From Brevinematales bacterium (GTDB lineage Bacteria > Spirochaetota > Brevinematia > Brevinematales > GWF1-51-8): DNA of 64,000 nucleotides. The notes under the pieces were generated by a model, which was not told the DNA's origin, did not search any database, and saw only the letters and a list, made by a program, of their open reading frames with translations. Below are positions 39,903 to 49,300 of this stretch, in pieces; the first letter of the stretch is position 1; the number at the start of each line of letters is the position of its first letter. The position numbers were made by a program, and so were the translations under genes. The stretch spans positions 1 through 64,000 of the forward strand of contig JAGVBZ010000030.1 in the NCBI GenBank assembly GCA_020059465.1, given 5' to 3'.

Positions 39903-40670
39903 ATGGAATATTTACTGAATATACCCATCGTCCAGTTTTTTATCAACGCGATCGACATACTGGCGGTAGCATACTTTATCTATTTCCTGTACACCCTTTT
40001 CGAGGACACGAACTCCATCACTATCCTGAAGGGATTTATAGTCATTATCGCCATCAGTATTATCGCCAATATTTCCGGATTAAATACTCTTGCATGGCTG
40101 TTCAAATATGTCATCACCTACGGGGTCATCCTGATCGTCGTGCTGTTCCAGCCGGAAATCCGGCGGCTTCTGTCGCGTGTCGGGCGAAGCGGTCTCGGCG
40201 CGATTAAGGGGAAAATCACCGAAGAAGCGCTGATGGAGCTTTCCCGCACCATTATCATGCTGTCCGAAGATAAGATCGGCGCGCTTATAATCTTCGAGCG
40301 GAATGTAGGACTCCGCGACCTGATCGAGGAATCGGTCAAGCTCGACGCGCTTATTCAAACCGACCTGATCATCTCCATCTTCTATAAAGGGAATGTCCTG
40401 CATGACGGCGCGCTGATTGTCGAGGGAGATAAGCTGATCGCCGCGAGAGTGATTATCCCCGGCGTCATCGTAGAGGCGTTCAAGACGAAGAAGCGGCTGG
40501 GCACCCGGCATCGCGCCGGTGTCGCCATCACTGTGGATACCGACGCGATCTCGATCATAGTATCGGAGGAGAACGGTAAAATTTCTCTCGCGCATAACGG
40601 AAAACTGGAGTATGATATTCCCGCTGAAAAATTTTCAAGGAGATTGAATGAAATCCTCAGTGTGGACTAA
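39903..40670 (+). CDS. cdaA: Diadenylate cyclase CdaA
   Basis: Three N-terminal TM; DAC motifs HDGALIV and GTRHRAG. Confidence 0.95.
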   Translation: MEYLLNIPIVQFFINAIDILAVAYFIYFLYTLFEDTNSITILKGFIVIIAISIIANISGLNTLAWLFKYVITYGVILIVVLFQPEIRRLLSRVGRSGLGAIKGKITEEALMELSRTIIMLSEDKIGALIIFERNVGLRDLIEESVKLDALIQTDLIISIFYKGNVLHDGALIVEGDKLIAARVIIPGVIVEAFKTKKRLGTRHRAGVAITVDTDAISIIVSEENGKISLAHNGKLEYDIPAEKFSRRLNEILSVD

Positions 40671-41586
40671 AATCAAATACTTCCTGACTCACAATTGGGT
40701 GCAGAAACTCGTTTCAATCCTTTTAGCGACAGGAATATGGTATTATGTCAATTCGCTCGAACTGACCGAAAACACGCTCAATCTTCCAATCGCGTTCGTC
40801 AATCTTCCGCCGGATCTGGTGATCGTATCCAGTTCCGACACCATCGCGGAGCTGTCCGTGAACGCCCGCAAGAATATCATGAAAAACAGTTCGCTCCTGA
40901 AAGAGATTAACCCGTATGTCGATCTGACAAACGCGCGGATCGGGGAATACGAATATAAAATATCCGTCAACCTCACCAATCCCGACCTGCAGTTCCAGGT
41001 CAATCTGAAAAAACAGTACGTTACGTTAAAAATCGACCATCTGGATATAGTCAACCTTCCGATAAAGCCGAAGATTATCGGGCAGGTTTCCGACGGGTTT
41101 GTCGTCGAAAGTATCGTCCTGAATACGAACGACGCCGTTGTCCACGGGGCTTCCGAAGCGTTCAAAGACCTGCAGTATATCGAGACCGGGCCTATCGATA
41201 TCAGCGGGATAACAAACAATATCGAGAAAATAGTGAGACTGACCCTGCCTATGTCGGTAATCCTTGTCAAACCGTCCGAAGTGCTGGTCGTCATCCAGAT
41301 TCAGGAGAAACGGCTGACCCGCGAGGAAGTATTCCCCGTCAAGCTGAACAATCTCGCGCCCGGATACTCGACCCCGCAGTCGCCGCAGGTGTTCCTGATC
41401 CTGAACATCCCCGGCAGCCTGCTGTCCAGCTATAAGGAAAAAGTATCCGTATCGGTGGACTGCATTTCAGTAGAATCTCCCGGCGCATATACCCTCCCCC
41501 TTACAATCGACGCTCCAAAGGGTATCCAGATAGTGAATAAGATCAAGTACCTCAACATACCCTTCGTATTCTCGTCCACTAACTGA
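40648..41586 (+). CDS. YbbR-domain protein (CdaR-like)
   Basis: Single N-terminal TM with YbbR-like repeats; overlaps cdaA by 23 bp. Confidence 0.85.
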   Translation: MKSSVWTKIKYFLTHNWVQKLVSILLATGIWYYVNSLELTENTLNLPIAFVNLPPDLVIVSSSDTIAELSVNARKNIMKNSSLLKEINPYVDLTNARIGEYEYKISVNLTNPDLQFQVNLKKQYVTLKIDHLDIVNLPIKPKIIGQVSDGFVVESIVLNTNDAVVHGASEAFKDLQYIETGPIDISGITNNIEKIVRLTLPMSVILVKPSEVLVVIQIQEKRLTREEVFPVKLNNLAPGYSTPQSPQVFLILNIPGSLLSSYKEKVSVSVDCISVESPGAYTLPLTIDAPKGIQIVNKIKYLNIPFVFSSTN

Positions 41587-41659
41587 CCTCTGTTTGACAT
41601 TTTCCGCGTCAGGGTTTATATTTATCCCTATTTATTTTCCATGATTTGGAGGGCGCGTT

Positions 41660-42739
41660 ATGCGTGCAGTCGTACTGATTTCCGGGGGGCTTGATTCCAT
41701 GCTGGCGGTCAAACTGATCGAGGAACAGGGTATCGAACCGGTACTCGTTAATTTCGATATGGGGTTCAGCCAGGCCAAACTGCGCGAGAAAGTGCCGCAT
41801 AAACATCAGCGCGACCCCGGAACGAAAATACTCCGCGACCGGGGATACGCAGTAAACACCCTCGACGTACGTGAGGAATTTTTCCGCGACGTTATCCTCA
41901 ACCCCCAGCATGGGTACGGGAGTCAGGTCAACCCGTGCATCGATTGTAAAATCTTTTTCCAGAAAAAAGCGTACGAGTACGGGAAAACGGTCGGCGCGGA
42001 ATTTATCGTGACCGGCGAAGTCTTGAACCAGCGCCCGATGAGCCAGCGTAAATGCATCCTGTTTATGATAGAAAAAGCCGCCGGATTGAAGGGGCTTGTC
42101 GTACGTCCGCTCTCCGGGAGACTCCTTCCGCCGAGCGAACCCGAAAAGAATGGATGGATAGACCGGTCAAAGATGCTCGATATACAGGGGCGCGGACGTC
42201 TCCGCCAGATGGAACTTGCCAAGGGCTACGGTTTCGCCGATTTCGAGACCCCCGCCGGCGGATGTTTCCTGACCGAGGAAGAGATGGCGGCCCGCATCTT
42301 CGACCGGTTTACGCACGAGGGAAAGGAAACCGCGGATTTCAACGAGTACCAGCTTCTCAAGGTGGGCCACCAGTTCCGTTTTTCGCCGGGCTGCACGATG
42401 GTCACCGGCCGGAATTTTTACGAAAATCGATATATAGCGGAAATCGCGCCGTCGGTACGAAAGGTCGGGGTTCTGCTCGATACTCAGGATGTGCCCGGCC
42501 CGTTATCGTTCCTGATGGGAGCGGACTACGCCGAACATCTCGATCTCGCCATGCGGATCACCGCGCGCTACACCGATAAGAAAGGCACCGCGCCCGTCCG
42601 TATCCTCGATAAGTCCGGCGCTTTCATTGAGGAACGGATTTCCGAGGGCATCGACGACCGCGATTTCGCGGACTACCGCATCCTTCGGGAAAACCACCAG
42701 TTATGGAAAAATATAAGCGCAGGGAAAAATGAGAACTGA
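41660..42739 (+). CDS. PP-loop ATPase, tRNA thiolase-like (MnmA/ThiI-related)
   Basis: SGGLDSMLAVKL PP-loop; NPCIDCK and RPMSQRK motifs; GGCFLTEEE. Confidence 0.8.
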   Translation: MRAVVLISGGLDSMLAVKLIEEQGIEPVLVNFDMGFSQAKLREKVPHKHQRDPGTKILRDRGYAVNTLDVREEFFRDVILNPQHGYGSQVNPCIDCKIFFQKKAYEYGKTVGAEFIVTGEVLNQRPMSQRKCILFMIEKAAGLKGLVVRPLSGRLLPPSEPEKNGWIDRSKMLDIQGRGRLRQMELAKGYGFADFETPAGGCFLTEEEMAARIFDRFTHEGKETADFNEYQLLKVGHQFRFSPGCTMVTGRNFYENRYIAEIAPSVRKVGVLLDTQDVPGPLSFLMGADYAEHLDLAMRITARYTDKKGTAPVRILDKSGAFIEERISEGIDDRDFADYRILRENHQLWKNISAGKNEN

Positions 42740-43646
42740 TAAGCTCGACAGAATAAAATATTTTCTCGAGAAGCATCAGGAGAATATTCGCTCGTGCAGG
42801 ATGTGCCCCCGCGCATGCGGGGTCGACCGTGCGAAGGAACTCGGCGAATGCGGCGAGGGGTTCGACCCGCGCATATCGAGCGCGAACCTGCATTACGGCG
42901 AAGAACCCCCCATCTCCGGGACTTCCGGGAGCGGCACCATCTTTTTCACCGGATGCAATCTCCATTGCCTATACTGCCAGAACTTCCCGATCAGCCAGCT
43001 TCACCGCGCGACAAAAACACTCGGCACGGAATCCCTCGCGGATACGATGCTTGCTCTGCAGAAACGCGGCGCGCATAATATCAACTTCGTCACACCGTCG
43101 CATTATGTCTATCAGGCGGTCGCCGCGCTCGGCGCCGCTGTCGAAAAAGGGCTGACTATCCCCGTCGTCTATAACACGTCGGGCTACGACAGCCTGCCGG
43201 TTATCCGCGACCTCGAAGGGATTGTCGATATCTATCTGCCCGATATGAAATATGTGTTCGACGATATCGCGGTCGAATACTCCTGCGCGCCGGACTACCC
43301 CCGGATCAACCGGAGCGTCCTGCTGGAGATGTACCGTCAGACCGGCCTGGAAATCGATGCCGACGATGCGGGAATCGCTAAGCGCGGGTTAATCATCCGC
43401 CACCTCGTCATCCCAGGAAATGTCGAAAACTCGAAAGAAGTGCTGAAATGGATCGCGGAGAACCTGTCTCCGGATATCCATCTCGCGCTCATGTCGCAGT
43501 ACTTCCCCGCCGACCGCGCGGCAAATCACCCTGTGATCGGCAGACGGCTGACTCAGGAGGAATACGACGAGGTGATCGGGTACGCCGACGGGCTTGGGTT
43601 CGAGAACGGCTGGTTCCAGGAACTCGAGGCACACGGCGGCTGCTGA
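42729..43646 (+). CDS. Radical SAM protein (PflA-like/AmmeMemoRadiSam-related)
   Basis: FFTGCNLHCLYCQNFPIS (CX3CX2C) preceded by CRMCPRACGVDR. Confidence 0.88.
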   Translation: MRTDKLDRIKYFLEKHQENIRSCRMCPRACGVDRAKELGECGEGFDPRISSANLHYGEEPPISGTSGSGTIFFTGCNLHCLYCQNFPISQLHRATKTLGTESLADTMLALQKRGAHNINFVTPSHYVYQAVAALGAAVEKGLTIPVVYNTSGYDSLPVIRDLEGIVDIYLPDMKYVFDDIAVEYSCAPDYPRINRSVLLEMYRQTGLEIDADDAGIAKRGLIIRHLVIPGNVENSKEVLKWIAENLSPDIHLALMSQYFPADRAANHPVIGRRLTQEEYDEVIGYADGLGFENGWFQELEAHGGC

Positions 43647-43650
43647 CATT

Positions 43651-43709
43651 GCATGCCGGCTAATCCCGATATCTGAAGATTAGATATAAAGAGACATCAG
43701 CCCGTGATG
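43651..43709 (+). repeat. Interspersed repeat family 1, copy C
   Basis: gcatgccggctaatcccgatat-N26-agcccgtgatgg. Confidence 0.7.
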
Positions 43710-43770
43710 GAATTGTCGGCTGAGCGAAGTCGAAGCTCCGGCAGACGGTTACATATAGAGGAGGAGATCG

Positions 43771-44574
43771 ATGAAACGGATCGGGATAGCGTTAGGCGGC
43801 GGCGGCGCGAAGGGTTTCTGTCATATCGAATTCCTCCGCGCCATCGAGGAACTCGGATATAAACCGTCGGTAATTTCCGGCACCAGTATCGGCGCGGTGA
43901 TCGGCGCGATGTACGCGTCGGGACTATCCCCCGACAATATCCAAAGCGTTATCAGCGACCTCAAACTGTTCGAGATCGGTAAGCTGGTCGACCTTTCGAT
44001 ATTCAGCCTGTCCGGCTTGGTCAAAGGAAAGAGCCTCGAACAGTTTTTCCTGAAGACCCTCCCGGTCAGCAATTTTTCCCAGCTCCGTATCCCACTGAAA
44101 ATAGTCGCTACCGATTTCTGGAAACGCGAGGAAGTGGTGATCGAGCACGGCCCGCTGGTCACCGCGATGCGCGCGAGCATGTCTCTCCCCGGTATATTCG
44201 AGCCGGTGGTCGCCGACGGGCGGGTGCTGGTGGACGGGGGATGCGTCAATCCCGTGCCGTACGATATTATCCGCGCGGACTGCGACATCCTGATCGCTAT
44301 CGACGTGTCCGGCACAAAAGTCCCTCCGGGGCCCGATACTCCCCCGAATATGCTCGAGGGAATTTTTACGACGTTCCAGATCATGCAGGCGTCGATAGTC
44401 GAGAGTATGATGGAAAAGCACAAGCCCGACCTGTATATCAAACCCGAGCTGATGAACGTGCGAATGCTGGAGTTTTACAAATACGACGAGATCAAGAAAG
44501 GGGTCGAGAACGATATCCTCAAGTTCAAGGACGGCCTGAAGAAACTGATTAAACCGTTCATGGGGATATTTTAA
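43771..44574 (+). CDS. Patatin-like phospholipase family protein
   Basis: GGGGAKG, GTSIG nucleophile motif, DGG(C) motif. Confidence 0.93.
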   Translation: MKRIGIALGGGGAKGFCHIEFLRAIEELGYKPSVISGTSIGAVIGAMYASGLSPDNIQSVISDLKLFEIGKLVDLSIFSLSGLVKGKSLEQFFLKTLPVSNFSQLRIPLKIVATDFWKREEVVIEHGPLVTAMRASMSLPGIFEPVVADGRVLVDGGCVNPVPYDIIRADCDILIAIDVSGTKVPPGPDTPPNMLEGIFTTFQIMQASIVESMMEKHKPDLYIKPELMNVRMLEFYKYDEIKKGVENDILKFKDGLKKLIKPFMGIF

Positions 44575-44789
44575 GTGGAAAGTAACAAGTAACAAGTGAA
44601 AAGTGAAGGAATCGGAGGCCGAGTAGACCCGCACGAGTGCGGGATGTATCGCGGCGCAGTCATTGAATATTTGCCCTAATGCATTGTATCGACTCCCTTT
44701 CCTCACGGATGGCGCGGATGAGACGGATGTGGCGAACAATAGAGGGTGTACTTTCTTTCCAGCATCGAAAAAAAAAGTAACAAAGTAAG

Positions 44790-45203
44790 GATGCCGCGCT
44801 GGATAAAGCTTAGAGGTACAGCCGGGAAATCCGAGACGGACGTAACTCGCTTCAAACCCCGTTCAAAGCGAAAAAGAGACAAGCTCGAACAAACGTCCTT
44901 AGTCGGATTTCCCTGTAGTAAGAAGTGCTTTAAAAAGCGCGGACGAAACGCTAAAATAAACAGCTATAAACCCGAAATATCTTTTTCTTGTATCCGGCTG
45001 TTTCACCCGCCTCTATGCCGCGTTTTTTCCCATGCGAAGCGGAAAAGAAACGCCGTTGTCCGAGCATGTCCCTCAAACGCTTTTGGTGGAGTATTATTGC
45101 GAGTTACGGCGTTTCCCGTTTCGCACCCCTCTTCCCAGAAGCGGCATCAAGGCGGGCGAGCTTTCTTTGCATACTTTCTTTCCCTCGACGGAAAGAAGGT
45201 ATG
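44790..45203. other. Intergenic region dense in nested inverted repeats; candidate structured RNA or decayed repeat element
   Basis: gatgccgc/gcggcatc, acagccgg/ccggctgt, gggaaatccga/tcggatttccc + ggacgt/acgtcc, gaaacgccg/cggcgtttc, and others. Confidence 0.45.
45170..45203 (-). terminator. Hairpin downstream of the lytic transglycosylase gene
   Basis: catactttctttcc / ggaaagaaggtatg, 13 of 14 paired plus a wobble, 6-nt loop. Confidence 0.5.
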
Positions 45204-45213
45204 ATGAACCGAT

Positions 45214-45840
45214 TTACCCTTGCGGATTCTTGTAAAGATAATAAATATCCATGACACGTATCGCGTAGTAATAACTTTCCTTGCTGATCTTCACCGTCTT
45301 CGGGTACGACTTCATTTTCATCCCGTTATAACGGTAAAGCGACTTCATCACGCTCTCGTATTTCTCGTAATATCCAGCGAACTCGGCGATACCCATTTTA
45401 ATATTCCGGTCGATGTCGAACATCACCGAATCGGGCAGGCCGTCGTAATCGGGATTTAATACCTGCATCAGTCCCTTCGCGCCCGCGGAACTGGTCACAT
45501 TCGGGTCGAAACGGCTCTCCGCAAAGATGACGGCGAGCACAAGCTCCGGGTCGATATTGTATTCGGCGGAATGCTTCAGGACGGAATCGACCACCGCCGG
45601 CAGGATCGCCTGTTTCTCGGCGGTCATCTCGTCGTGCTCGGCAAGAATCTGCGCAGTATTCGCAACCAGCTTCTCCCTGAGCGCGGATTGCTCGTCGGAG
45701 GCCTGCGCTGCAGCGTTCTGGAACGCCGACGGATTGCATGCCGCGAAATACGCATCCGTTACACGAATACAAGCAAATGGAATAAACATCAGGCTCAGCT
45801 CGAATAGCAGAACCGACAGTAATACTTTTACTGTTTTCAT
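45214..45840 (-). CDS. Lytic transglycosylase (SLT domain)
   Basis: NIDPELVLAVIFAESRFDPNVTSSAGAKGLMQVLNPDY; N-terminal membrane anchor. Confidence 0.92.
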   Translation of the reverse strand: MKTVKVLLSVLLFELSLMFIPFACIRVTDAYFAACNPSAFQNAAAQASDEQSALREKLVANTAQILAEHDEMTAEKQAILPAVVDSVLKHSAEYNIDPELVLAVIFAESRFDPNVTSSAGAKGLMQVLNPDYDGLPDSVMFDIDRNIKMGIAEFAGYYEKYESVMKSLYRYNGMKMKSYPKTVKISKESYYYAIRVMDIYYLYKNPQG

Positions 45841-45870
45841 AAAAATTCCCTTCCCTTGAATTTCGATCGA

Positions 45871-47160
45871 TTAATCCCGGTTCAATCCCTTAAAGTACAG
45901 CTTTAAAAGCGCCGGGACTGTGGAGACGACAGGAATGAGAGTACCGCCTAAAATGTACTGCGTAATCATTCCCTTATCCGTGATAAGTTTTAACTCGAAG
46001 CCGCTGAACTTGGCGACCTTGGCGATCTCGTCGATCAGGTTCCCGATAAGGAACATCCCGAGAGTCGCGCCCAGCCATCCGATCAGGGCATATTTTATTA
46101 CGATTGTAAACGTGATGAACGCTTTGGACGCGCCGAGTACGCGGAGGATACGGTAATACTCGGTACGGTTCAGCGTGGCGATAACTGTCGAGAACGCGAT
46201 CGCGATGATCGACATACCGAGTATAACCCATTGCAGCGCCCAGATCACCATATTGACATTATTCCGAAGCGATTGTATTTCGAGCGACAACGATTTCTCG
46301 GTTTCGACAATAAAACCCCAGCTTTTAACTTTATCGGAAACTGTCAGCACCGCATCGTGATCCTTGACCTCGACGAAACAGTAGATATACTCCTTGTCCG
46401 AGTCCTGCCCGCGGAACTTGCCGTTATAGAAACGCGCCGCGCCGAGCGGGATCACCAGCGCAAGACTGGGCACATTCTCGGTAAACCCGACCAGTTCGCC
46501 GGTCTCCACCATGAAGCCGGGGATAGTCTTAAAGCTCGACTGCCCGAAAAATATCTGGGCATGCGCGCCGATCAGCATCTTCTGGAGGTCCTTGGAAATT
46601 TTGGGAAGCCCGTTCGCGTCCGCCATACCCTGATTGTATGCGTCGAGGAGGACGTTAGGCACCAGTATCGGCAGGGGCGACCCTACCTTCCAGTTGAGCC
46701 ATTTTTTCTGGTAATCCTTGCCCTGAATATCGCTTTTTATCATCGAATACGGCGCACCGATACAGACAAGGTCGGTACGGTAACGGATATTCAGAAGCGG
46801 GAAGAGTTTCCCTAGGTCGATAATCGCCTGAATCGGGACCTGCACCGACATATAGGGATGAATTTCCTTCACGCCGGGGAGATTCTGGATTTTCGCGAGA
46901 TAGGCGTCGGAAAGCACGCTTCCCTCGCCCTTCTTGAGCTGTATCAGTCCGATACCGCCGGACGGTTTGGGAGTCACCTTAATAAAATTCGGGGGAATAG
47001 TGGTGGCGAATTTCTCCTGAATATAATGGTTGAAGCTGTTGCCGACTATCTGGAACGCACCGACGCAGAAAACCGCGACTATTATGGAAAAGAACACGAT
47101 CACACTGATGAATCGCTGGCTGAGTATCTCCTTCAGGGTAAGGAATATCCGCTGTATCAT
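45871..47160 (-). CDS. ABC transporter permease (FtsX/LolC-E/MacB-like)
   Basis: N-terminal TM, large extracytoplasmic domain, three C-terminal TM (TEYYRILRVLGASKAF). Confidence 0.88.
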   Translation of the reverse strand: MIQRIFLTLKEILSQRFISVIVFFSIIVAVFCVGAFQIVGNSFNHYIQEKFATTIPPNFIKVTPKPSGGIGLIQLKKGEGSVLSDAYLAKIQNLPGVKEIHPYMSVQVPIQAIIDLGKLFPLLNIRYRTDLVCIGAPYSMIKSDIQGKDYQKKWLNWKVGSPLPILVPNVLLDAYNQGMADANGLPKISKDLQKMLIGAHAQIFFGQSSFKTIPGFMVETGELVGFTENVPSLALVIPLGAARFYNGKFRGQDSDKEYIYCFVEVKDHDAVLTVSDKVKSWGFIVETEKSLSLEIQSLRNNVNMVIWALQWVILGMSIIAIAFSTVIATLNRTEYYRILRVLGASKAFITFTIVIKYALIGWLGATLGMFLIGNLIDEIAKVAKFSGFELKLITDKGMITQYILGGTLIPVVSTVPALLKLYFKGLNRD

Positions 47161-47162
47161 GG

Positions 47163-47975
47163 CTATTTCCCCCCTTTATCGGCGGAGCGGCCTGTCGCTT
47201 TCACAGGTTTGCTGTCATGGGGCGCCGCCGCGGGTTTCTCGCCCATCCGTTCGATGGGAGTCATCATCGTATCGAAATACAGGTTCATGTTTTCCTTCGG
47301 GATGGGGATGAGTTTCCCGTCGATCATATCGAAAACCCGTTCCGCGCGGTGAAACATATAATCCTTATGGGTAACTATCAGGATGGCTTTTTTCTCGTCA
47401 ACCGCGAGGCTTTCGAGGATACGGAATATTTCAAGCGATGTGGCTTTATCGAGATTGGCGGTCGGCTCGTCGGCGAGGATCAGGGGCGGGTCGTTTATCA
47501 GCGCCCTTGCGATAGCGACACGCTGTTTCTGCCCGCCGGACAATAGTCCCGCGCGCATATGCTTGTGTTCCGCGATCCCCAACCGTTCCAGAAGCGAATC
47601 CATCCGCATCCGTTCCTTCTTCCCGGCGTGCCCGCGTATACGCGCAGGCAGCAGGATATTCGACGCGACCGTCTCTTCGTTGATCAGTTTGAATGTCTGG
47701 AAAATAAACCCGATTTTACGGTTGCGTATCCATGACGGCATCAGGTCGAACAGATAGACGATGCGTTTGCCCATGAAGTATAGCTTCCCGTGCGACGGCG
47801 GAGTGAGTCCCGCGATGATATTCAGCATCGTGGTCTTACCGCACCCGGACTTCCCGGTCACCGCGGCGATCTCGCCTTCCTTCAGTTCCAAATCGACACG
47901 CTGCAGGATCTGCTTGGTTTTGCCGGCAATTCTGTAGAATTTATCTACGCCTTCCAGTTTGAGCATCATACCCAA
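47163..47975 (-). CDS. ABC transporter ATP-binding protein (LolD-like)
   Basis: GKSGCGKTTML, LSGGQKQRVAIARAL, LADEPTANLD. Confidence 0.95.
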   Translation of the reverse strand: MGMMLKLEGVDKFYRIAGKTKQILQRVDLELKEGEIAAVTGKSGCGKTTMLNIIAGLTPPSHGKLYFMGKRIVYLFDLMPSWIRNRKIGFIFQTFKLINEETVASNILLPARIRGHAGKKERMRMDSLLERLGIAEHKHMRAGLLSGGQKQRVAIARALINDPPLILADEPTANLDKATSLEIFRILESLAVDEKKAILIVTHKDYMFHRAERVFDMIDGKLIPIPKENMNLYFDTMMTPIERMGEKPAAAPHDSKPVKATGRSADKGGK

Positions 47976-48155
47976 CCTATTTAAATCATGAGGGATATTT
48001 TAACACAATCTGCGGGATATTACAAATCCTGAGACGCTGCGTCCCCGTAACATGCGGAGACGATCGATTGCCCCGAAAGAAATAAAACAATAAAATACGC
48101 ATGTTATTTCATCCTGTATGAGGAGTTTCTTTTTTATATCCCTAACTGCGCGTCT

Positions 48156-48992
48156 TTATTCCTGACTCCCGATGATCCGTTTCCAGACAATTTCGTCGTT
48201 GAGCATGACCGCTATACCTTTTTCGCCCTTCGCTTCAGTCCAATCTTCGAAAGGTTCGTAGAGGAACTCGCCCAGTTCGGTATAACTGTCGAATCTGCTA
48301 ACCGTAGGCGGGCTGATGAATGAGGGTTTTTCTATCAAGTAAAAATGCTGATCTTTTTTAAGGAGCACCGCGGCGTGATCCACGCTTGCATATTTTTGCT
48401 GAGGCTCAACAATCAGGACAAATACAATTTTTATGTTTTCGTTTTGAGGAAATGTGAAACCCTCCTTTTTCCACCACACCCGGAAAAAGTTTTGTGTCTT
48501 TTCAAATATAAGATCGTCAATCTTCTGAAGGGGCAGCGAAACCCCGTAAAACAGGCTTCGATAAATATCCTTGTCTTTATCAGTCAGTTCAATTCCACTC
48601 AATTCCGGGAGCGAACTGATTTCTTTTTCGAGATGCTGCATCTGATTGTTTTTTCGTTGAAATTTCTCCAAACCGACCAGCCCGTGAACCAGTAGAAAAC
48701 AGGACATCCGGCAGTTAAAAAGCCCATCCCAGTTAAAAGCCTTTTTAAAAAACGCATCGGTGGAATCAGAGCTTTGCCATCCTTTCTTTGTAGCGTTCAT
48801 GAATTCAATTCTTTGGTAATAGTTCTCTACCATGGTTTTCCATATCTTCAAGTCCTCGTCCGGTACACCCGCTTCTTTCAGTATCTGTATCACTTCTTTC
48901 CGGCTGGCTTCCGTATTTAGAAAATGATACTGGAAGCTAAATCCCCTCTGCGTGATTAAACTCATGACAATTAACAGGAAACACTTTTTCAT
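48156..48992 (-). CDS. Secreted hypothetical protein (possibly DUF4300-like)
   Basis: Signal peptide; FNCRMSCFLLVHGLV and DHAAVLLKKDQHFYLIEKPS. Confidence 0.5.
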   Translation of the reverse strand: MKKCFLLIVMSLITQRGFSFQYHFLNTEASRKEVIQILKEAGVPDEDLKIWKTMVENYYQRIEFMNATKKGWQSSDSTDAFFKKAFNWDGLFNCRMSCFLLVHGLVGLEKFQRKNNQMQHLEKEISSLPELSGIELTDKDKDIYRSLFYGVSLPLQKIDDLIFEKTQNFFRVWWKKEGFTFPQNENIKIVFVLIVEPQQKYASVDHAAVLLKKDQHFYLIEKPSFISPPTVSRFDSYTELGEFLYEPFEDWTEAKGEKGIAVMLNDEIVWKRIIGSQE

Positions 48993-49206
48993 TTTATTCT
49001 CCGCCCTTTTTCTTTACTCTTTTTAAAAATATATGATATTGATAATTTATCTTGGTTAGAGATAGTTTATTTATTCCACAAAACTAACAAATATCCCGAT
49101 AAAAACGGCGTCGTATTTGTGTATATATATCACATCCATTACCCGTTTTTTTGCTTCTTTATGTGCGCAGATACGACAATCCCCTGATATGTACACCCCC
49201 TTCGTC

Positions 49207-49253
49207 GCAGGCTGGCGATACATCATCTGCGCAACATATCGTAATGGGGTTAG
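49207..49253 (-). repeat. Interspersed repeat family 2, inverted copy
   Basis: Reverse complement reads ctaaccccattacgatat...atcgccagcctgc, matching 52891 and 53070. Confidence 0.6.
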
Positions 49254-49300
49254 CCCCCTCCTTGCGTCGGGGACAAGCCGTCCCGCTCTCTAACATCCTG

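Noticed and set aside
44746-45204. 152-aa plus-strand ORF
   Set aside because: No family pattern, low-complexity basic composition, and it runs through a block of nested inverted repeats; treated as non-coding.
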